A stretch of DNA of 64,000 nt from Sulfotelmatobacter sp963788225 (lineage in GTDB: Bacteria > Acidobacteriota > Terriglobia > Terriglobales > Acidobacteriaceae): assembly GCA_963788225.1 (NCBI GenBank), contig CAWBGI010000002.1:496001-560000 (forward strand). The letters are read 5' to 3'. This document shows positions 58,713 to 64,000 of the stretch, one piece after another; positions within the stretch are counted from its first letter, which is position 1; every line of letters starts with the position of its first letter. Position numbers and translations under genes: made by a program. Below the pieces are notes generated by a model. It saw nothing but the letters and a program-made list of their open reading frames with translations, was not told the DNA's origin and did not search any database.

Positions 58713-61700
58713 TTTGGCGTACCTATAATGCGCGGTGCTGTGCGAAGCCGGAGTGTAAGCACCTGAAATGGCCGGATCGGAACGCTAAGATCGTCGCCTT
58801 CAATTTTGAGTTCGGCCCGGTTCTCTTCCAGCAAATCGCACAGCCACGCCTGCTCGAATTTCAGGTACTGGCTGTGAATTCTGATGTCCGACGACTCGCC
58901 CACTGTGTCCTGCAGCCGCAGGATGGTTCCATCGCCATCTTCCGCGCGTTTCCACGTCAGCAAGGCTGCGCCGGGATTTGCAATCTCGAGTAAACTCGCT
59001 TCTCGATCCGGCAGTGGAGAGGCATCCCGTGAAGCCGGCAGGTCATCGTGTTCCAAGGGAGTTAACGCTTCCAATCCGAAGCGCGCCAGCGATTGAGGAT
59101 TGAACTGCGCACCGCTTGTAATGGCGTAGCGAAAGGTGAAATCGCCGCCTTGCCAGGCGGGAAAGTTCGTACCCCAATAGTTGTTCATGAGCCAGGAAAA
59201 GATCGTACTGCTTTTTGGCGTGAACTCTGCGGGCCAGTCGCCGCGAACGATATCTCCGAAGGCAACCAGGGGAGCGTCCAGCGGAACGACCGCCGCAGTC
59301 AATTGAGGATTGTATACGGAGGCCCAGGTCGTGGGCAGATACCATTCGCGGCTTCCCCCGGCAAGCTCATCTTTCGCTGGATTTACCCATGCCATCTGCG
59401 AGCCGTACGTGAACTCGGGACCAGCCACGGCAAAAGGAAAGGCCACATACGCCGACTCTTTCGTGAGCACGCGCTCTTTGTGCAAGCGATACGTAATCAG
59501 AATACTTTTTTCGAAGGCAGGGAGCAGGATTTCGGTCTGAATCGATGGAGTATTCGGCGCCGAGGAACTCAGCGTTGCGACAATCCCGATCGAGGTCTTC
59601 TTCACGGAGACTAACATTCCTTCCTGCGCCGGATGAATCGTTAACGCAGGAGGTTTCAGTCCGGCTCCAAATCGGTACAGAGAGTTGTTGGGGTAGCTGT
59701 CCCCACCAGTCACATAAAGATACTGGGCAAACTTATATGGACTTGAGCGATCGACCAGCTCTCGTCCGAGATTTTTGTCAAAAACGCTCGCGATTGAGCC
59801 GGATGATGGATCCAGCGTAATTCGATAGAACGGGTTCTCAAGAATGTTTCCGTGGAGTTCCTCCGAAGGAGCCGGTTCTTTGGAAATGGGCTTGATGGCG
59901 TACACTTTGTATCCCACGGCGGGCACAGCAGCAGCCAGGAAGCGAACGCGAACGCTGCCTGGGCCGAAGCCCGGCAGTGAAATGCCTTTACCTTTCCAGA
60001 GTATTTCCACTGGAACCTCTGCGCCGGTGGAGGCATCAACCAGAGTAGCGCCCTCCGGCAAGTCGGTCTCGACGATGCCATTGCGCGGCCAGTTCAAGGA
60101 GTTGAAGACCGCAACCGAACTGTCCTTGGTTTTCACGAGCGCTTCAAGCTGTGCCCACTCGCGCTGAATCGATTCTTTGATGTCGTCGCGCGCCCGGATC
60201 ACGCGCGAGCGCTTGAGCGCGATCTGATCTTCACTTTGATGATGCTCGGGCTGAGTCGTAGCGCTAACGAACGTCCAGGTGTGTTCGTCATAAAGGAGCT
60301 CGTTGCGCCACGCATCATCGAGCATGGCTCTGTCGGGACGCACTCGCGGGTCGAGCGAGGAAGCGGCTGAGCCCATGATTTCAGCCGTGACGATGCGATG
60401 TTGGTTCTCACGGTGAATGGCGGTGTAGGCGGCATCGGAGCCGTATCCGTCTTCCCAATAAGGACCGAAGTCGCCACGAAATACGGGGAAATCACCTTTC
60501 CACTCGCGCTCGATCGTTTGCATCGCCGAGTGGACCGTGGAGAATTCGAACTTCGGCCAGGCGTATTCATGGCTGACCCGCGAAACGATCTCGCTTTGTT
60601 CCCCGGCGAGCGGGGTGTTCTCCAACTGAGTACCAAAAATGATCACGGTATTGGCCGTGTAGCCAGGACGTGTATACGCTTGCAGAAAAACAGGAAGCGA
60701 ATCGCGGATCGATTCCATTTGCCACGGGCTGCCAAACAGGGTATGGGCCTGCAGGTAGGCGCGCGAGTACCACATCAACACTCGGTCGCCATCCGGTCCT
60801 TCCCAGTAGAATGGCGACTTCTCATTCCAGCGCCCCAGCAGCATCACCGGAGCGCGCCAACTGTTGCTGGCAGCGACGAAATACTTGATGCCTGCATCAT
60901 GCAGTATCGAGGCATAACTCCAGGTATAGGAAGGCACATCCACGATCTGCGCTGCATCCGCCGCAGGCAATTTGTATTCGCGGGCGAGATGGAACTGGCC
61001 GTAAAACGAGCGAGCCAGGCCTTCCCACGATGCGTTCCCGGTATGTAGATTGGCGAACTCGGGCGGAATGACGATGCTGCCGTCGCGCACGTGTTCGAGA
61101 AAGTGTTGCCGCTCCTCTGTACTGCGTCCACTCAGATACTGGTCGGCAACCCAGCTTCCATCGAGCGTCCAGCGAAAGCCCGGCGTCTTGCCGATCAGAT
61201 CCATTGCCTGATCGATCGATTGAGAATGCAGTTCAGCCACTTTCGCAGCGTAATCCGTGAATCCAATGTCGAGATGCTCGTGCGGTATGAGCGCCACCGT
61301 CCACTTCTTTGCCGGCTCGATCGTGGCAGAACTGGAGAGCTTGTCCATGCGCACCATGGCTTCGGTCGAACCGCTCCATTCAGGCACCTCGAACTCAACC
61401 CGCACCTCGCCGAATTCGTTCTTGGTTGAGAGAGGCTTGCGCAAGGAACGTCCGGCAAGGCGAAGTTCGATAGAGCCGCTCTTCGAAAGTCTGGCAGCGC
61501 TGATGAAAACATCTACTACCTCCTTCATCCCCGCCGTTGTCTCGCGATAGAAGATGGTCGGCTCAATTTGAGCGGTAAACGCATTTGAGTTGTACGTCTG
61601 TCCGTCAACTTGAACGAATTCAAGCGCGTCGTAGATCAAACCGGTATGTCCCGGGGCAATTGAGCCGAGCGACGATTGCGGTGTGGCGGGGTCATCCATT

Positions 61701-62215
61701 GCGGTGAGAACGAAACTGTTCTCACCTTTCCGAAGCCAGGCCGCAGGAATCAAAATTATTTTTTGGTCGGTGGAGGTTTGCGGAACAAACGTACCTTCCC
61801 AGTCGCCGGCACGGAAATCGAGCTTGGGGTGGAAGTAGAAATATCCGGTGTGACCATTGGTGTCGAGCTTTAGAAACGAAAGACGTGGAGTCTCATAGAG
61901 GATCGCGATCTTCAGGCGATACACGCCGTGGGGCGCATCTTGCAGCGAAAACTTCAGCGTGAAGGGATGCAGGCGCGCGCCAGTCATGGCGTTGGCTGGT
62001 CCCGGCTGAAAACGATACCAATCCTTGTCGCCATTCTGGCCAACTACAAACACGGGATCACTCTTCGGATCGGCGTAGTTGATGTCCTGGCTCTTGAATT
62101 CGCTGGATGACCCGTCAAAAGCGCCGATCTTCCAGAGCGTTTTTTCGCTTGCGTGCCCGACCGCCGGAAGCATGGCCGCGGCCAGCAGAGCAGCCGCCGT
62201 TGCAATCTTTTTCAT
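58709..62215 (-). CDS. exported GH38 alpha-mannosidase with an N-terminal PL4-type accessory domain
   Basis: The product has about 1,168 residues. The ATG at 62215 is preferred because it opens the signal peptide (about 23 residues) and sits two bases after the dehydratase stop; an ATG at 62224 would overlap that gene. Residues about 28-208 resemble the C-terminal domain of rhamnogalacturonan lyases (LWKIGAFDGS, VVGQNGDKDW), a carbohydrate-binding-like module. The GH38 catalytic part follows, with PHEHLDIGF (zinc ligands His314 and Asp316 by position), a likely nucleophile Asp426 in QIVDVPSY, and the long C-terminal beta domain. It would release terminal alpha-mannose from glycans in the periplasm or outside. 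The combination with a PL4-type module is uncommon. Confidence 0.88.
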   Translation of the reverse strand: MKKIATAAALLAAAMLPAVGHASEKTLWKIGAFDGSSSEFKSQDINYADPKSDPVFVVGQNGDKDWYRFQPGPANAMTGARLHPFTLKFSLQDAPHGVYRLKIAILYETPRLSFLKLDTNGHTGYFYFHPKLDFRAGDWEGTFVPQTSTDQKIILIPAAWLRKGENSFVLTAMDDPATPQSSLGSIAPGHTGLIYDALEFVQVDGQTYNSNAFTAQIEPTIFYRETTAGMKEVVDVFISAARLSKSGSIELRLAGRSLRKPLSTKNEFGEVRVEFEVPEWSGSTEAMVRMDKLSSSATIEPAKKWTVALIPHEHLDIGFTDYAAKVAELHSQSIDQAMDLIGKTPGFRWTLDGSWVADQYLSGRSTEERQHFLEHVRDGSIVIPPEFANLHTGNASWEGLARSFYGQFHLAREYKLPAADAAQIVDVPSYTWSYASILHDAGIKYFVAASNSWRAPVMLLGRWNEKSPFYWEGPDGDRVLMWYSRAYLQAHTLFGSPWQMESIRDSLPVFLQAYTRPGYTANTVIIFGTQLENTPLAGEQSEIVSRVSHEYAWPKFEFSTVHSAMQTIEREWKGDFPVFRGDFGPYWEDGYGSDAAYTAIHRENQHRIVTAEIMGSAASSLDPRVRPDRAMLDDAWRNELLYDEHTWTFVSATTQPEHHQSEDQIALKRSRVIRARDDIKESIQREWAQLEALVKTKDSSVAVFNSLNWPRNGIVETDLPEGATLVDASTGAEVPVEILWKGKGISLPGFGPGSVRVRFLAAAVPAVGYKVYAIKPISKEPAPSEELHGNILENPFYRITLDPSSGSIASVFDKNLGRELVDRSSPYKFAQYLYVTGGDSYPNNSLYRFGAGLKPPALTIHPAQEGMLVSVKKTSIGIVATLSSSAPNTPSIQTEILLPAFEKSILITYRLHKERVLTKESAYVAFPFAVAGPEFTYGSQMAWVNPAKDELAGGSREWYLPTTWASVYNPQLTAAVVPLDAPLVAFGDIVRGDWPAEFTPKSSTIFSWLMNNYWGTNFPAWQGGDFTFRYAITSGAQFNPQSLARFGLEALTPLEHDDLPASRDASPLPDREASLLEIANPGAALLTWKRAEDGDGTILRLQDTVGESSDIRIHSQYLKFEQAWLCDLLEENRAELKIEGDDLSVPIRPFQVLTLRLRTAPRIIGTPK

Positions 62216-62217
62216 GG

Positions 62218-63411
62218 CTACCATTTCGGCTGCGTGATCACCATGCCTGGCCGGCGCGGATCGTCCGTCCAGGTTCCCATCTGCTGACGTTTGGAAAGTT
62301 CGTGATAACGGGCAAGTTTGTCGCGGTCGAGTTCCACCCCCAGGCCCGGACCGGTGGGCACAGCCATTGCGCCGTTCTTATATTGCATCTTGCCGCCCAC
62401 AATGATGTCGTCGGTGAGATGGTGGTAATGCGAGTCAGGGGCGAGCACGAGATTCGGCAGACAGGCTGCGAGGTGAATCATGGCAGCTTGCGAGATGCCG
62501 AACTCTGCGCCGCTGTGCATGCCTGCATCTACGCCCATCGCCTCGCATATCTGTCCCGCGAGCTTGGCGCGATGAATCCCCCCGTACCAGTGCGGGTCAA
62601 GCAGAACGACATCGAGCACATCGGCCATAATTGCGGGGGCAAGGTCCTCAAACGCGAACACTGACATATTGGACGCCAAAGTTACCCATGGCGCCTTTTC
62701 GTTTACCCGCTTCATCGCGCGCATTCCCCACACTGGATCTTCCAGATACTCCATGTTGTAGTCGTGCAGGCGGCGGGCAACATCGAGGGCGGTGGTCACT
62801 GTCCAGACCGCATTCGGATCGAGCCGGATGCGGTGCTTGGGAAATGCCTGCCGCAGCGCGATGAAAGTATCGACCTCTTCATCGGGAGGAAGCACGCCGT
62901 TCTTGTACTTCAAAGTCCTGAAGCCATACCTGCCGACGAGTTCCTGGGCAAAATCAACCATCTGCCGGATGTTTGATATTTCCCCCACGCCGTTGTCATT
63001 CGCGTAGCGATAGAAGAGGTAGGCGGCGAAAGGAACCTCGTCGCGAATTCGGCCTCCGAGAAGATCGCATATCGGACGATGCAACGCTTTCCCCTGAATA
63101 TCGAGAATCGCGAACTCAAGTCCGGCGAACCCGAGGACGAAGCCGAAAAGCTTTTCGGAACTCGGCGCTGCCACCTTCCAGCGAATACGCTCAAGGTTCA
63201 TGGGATCTTCGCCGAGCAGTAAAGGCTTCAAGTCAGCAAGTTGACCGGCGCGGCTGGCGCCGCTGTAGCACTCGCCAAGGCCGGTAATGCCTTCATCGGT
63301 TTCCACTTCGATGACAATGCGCGAGAATCCGGGATGCGATCCGACAGAATAGCGCAAGGGCGCTTCAATCGGAATGAAGGCAGGGGTCCAGCGAACGTCA
63401 GTAATTTTCAT
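62218..63411 (-). CDS. enolase-superfamily dehydratase, glucarate dehydratase-like
   Basis: The 397-residue protein starts at 63411 behind GGAGGCG. It has the MLE/MR fold with glucarate dehydratase landmarks: KxK (Lys168, Lys170), DPN (Asp198, Asn200), Glu224 in EDPV, Asn248, Asp272 in DPH and His299 in MHSGAEFG. These are the ligand and acid/base positions of the GlucD subgroup, including the His/Asp dyad. It probably dehydrates an acid sugar (aldarate or aldonate). Upstream is a lactonase-like gene and downstream the mannosidase, so the series lactonase, dehydratase, dehydrogenases fits oxidative hexose breakdown. The exact substrate is unknown; a GlucD-related orphan is possible. Confidence 0.87.
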   Translation of the reverse strand: MKITDVRWTPAFIPIEAPLRYSVGSHPGFSRIVIEVETDEGITGLGECYSGASRAGQLADLKPLLLGEDPMNLERIRWKVAAPSSEKLFGFVLGFAGLEFAILDIQGKALHRPICDLLGGRIRDEVPFAAYLFYRYANDNGVGEISNIRQMVDFAQELVGRYGFRTLKYKNGVLPPDEEVDTFIALRQAFPKHRIRLDPNAVWTVTTALDVARRLHDYNMEYLEDPVWGMRAMKRVNEKAPWVTLASNMSVFAFEDLAPAIMADVLDVVLLDPHWYGGIHRAKLAGQICEAMGVDAGMHSGAEFGISQAAMIHLAACLPNLVLAPDSHYHHLTDDIIVGGKMQYKNGAMAVPTGPGLGVELDRDKLARYHELSKRQQMGTWTDDPRRPGMVITQPKW

Positions 63412-63426
63412 CGCGCCTCCGGCCAG

Positions 63427-64000
63427 CTAGCGCTGGTTGGCAAGCCGTTGTCCTCTGATTCCGACCCGGACGCGGCAGATGTGCCAGCGGCTCAGGTTGG
63501 CAAAATACATTTCGTCGAATTTCGCGCCTCCGAATGCAGCGTTCGTCGGACTGGCAATCATGGTCCCTTCCGGATCGCCTGCGAACAGCGTGACGGTTCC
63601 TTCCGGCGCAACCCGGTAGACATTATGCGAGGCGTAGCAGGTCACGTACAGATTGCCCGCGGCGTCGAGAGCCGCGCCGTCCGGCACATGATGCAATCCG
63701 GAAGCGTAAACGCGAGGCTTGCCAATCGATCCAGTGTTCAGAATGGGGACGGCAAGAACGTTGTCATTCGTGCTCTGCACAACATAGAGGGTTCGTTCAT
63801 CGGCGCTCAGCGACAGCCCATTGGGGAACGCCAGCCGATCCAGCAATTGCTCGATCTTGCCAGTTGGTCTTAAGACAAACAGAAATCCGTCATTCTGCTT
63901 GAACTCGCCAGAATCGGTGAAATAAAGATTGCCCTCACGATCGAAGACCGAGAAATTCGGATTGCGGAGCCGATATCGTCCGGCTCTTTCCCAGGAATGA
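63427..64000 (-). CDS. SMP-30/gluconolactonase-family protein, 5' end beyond the window
   Basis: At least 190 residues are visible; the frame is open to the right edge, so the N-terminus is missing. The sequence has the beta-propeller pattern of SMP-30 lactonases: NFSVFDREGNLYFTDSGEF, FPNGLSLSADERTLYV (Asn metal ligand), VPDGAALDAAGNLYVTCY (Asp metal ligand) and SPTNAAFGG. Such enzymes hydrolyse sugar lactones using a divalent metal. It is the most upstream gene seen in the GH38 operon, 15 bases before the dehydratase, and probably provides the open-chain sugar acid for it. Confidence 0.88.
   Translation of the reverse strand, partial: HSWERAGRYRLRNPNFSVFDREGNLYFTDSGEFKQNDGFLFVLRPTGKIEQLLDRLAFPNGLSLSADERTLYVVQSTNDNVLAVPILNTGSIGKPRVYASGLHHVPDGAALDAAGNLYVTCYASHNVYRVAPEGTVTLFAGDPEGTMIASPTNAAFGGAKFDEMYFANLSRWHICRVRVGIRGQRLANQR

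Overview
The window looks like a chromosomal segment of an Acidobacteriota bacterium of the Terriglobia/Koribacter type. This is judged from gene content, not from a marker gene. The indicators are two large Oar-like TonB-dependent receptors with N-terminal carboxypeptidase-regulatory-like domains, a CRTAC1 (FG-GAP + ASPIC/UnbV) protein, a Ser/Thr kinase-TPR protein, a GH38 mannosidase operon, and high-GC coding with SD-led, tightly overlapping genes. No tRNA, rRNA, CRISPR array, insertion sequence or phage gene was recognised.

Layout. (1) 1-11.8 kb is a probable nucleoside/ribose locus: a partial carbon-nitrogen hydrolase, ribokinase, an outer-membrane receptor, an exported nucleoside hydrolase fused to TPRs, and a 1,283-residue CRTAC1-thioredoxin-like-TPR protein. 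(2) 12.1-15.5 kb holds an orphan NarL-type regulator facing a three-gene sugar-nucleotide operon (HddA-like kinase, nucleotidyltransferase, HAD phosphatase). The kinase ORF is a chimera: half a response-regulator receiver replaces the kinase N-terminus. (3) 15.7-19.3 kb has a secreted protein of unknown function, an exported aldose 1-epimerase and citrate synthase. (4) 19.4-29.7 kb is one minus-strand operon for a predicted membrane-anchored [NiFe]-hydrogenase/Hdr-Qmo-like complex: MvhG-like and MvhA-like hydrogenase subunits, a maturation protease, a 66-residue unknown protein, a QmoC-like membrane Fe-S protein, a 1,489-residue HdrA-GltD-HdrA fusion, an MvhD-like subunit and a universal stress protein. 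It is the strongest candidate for a novel system. (5) 29.7-32.5 kb is sparse: three CRP-type palindromes, a small membrane protein, a gluconokinase-like protein with a ruined P-loop, a DUF1905 relic and an EamA transporter. (6) 32.9-46.3 kb is a single 13.4-kb gene for a giant secreted mosaic protein with Kelch, NHL, PASTA, metzincin, an octapeptide-repeat tract, FnIII, MBG, Ig-like and choice-of-anchor-D modules. (7) 46.4-49.5 kb is a Ser/Thr kinase-TPR gene. (8) 50-64 kb is a glycan locus: a second TonB receptor, a frameshifted class I mannose-6-phosphate isomerase, an esterase and, on the other strand, a translationally coupled operon (SMP-30 lactonase, glucarate-dehydratase-like enolase, GH38 alpha-mannosidase, two SDRs, a mutarotase-like protein).

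How the parts may work together (inference). The hydrogenase operon has MvhA/G/D homologues but no HdrB. It has a QmoC-like membrane subunit and an extra pyridine-nucleotide/FAD module, so it could connect H2, NAD(P)H, ferredoxin and quinone pools. The two receptor-led loci look like scavenging systems for nucleosides and mannose-containing glycans, suiting an oligotrophic soil or sediment heterotroph that uses H2 as a supplement.
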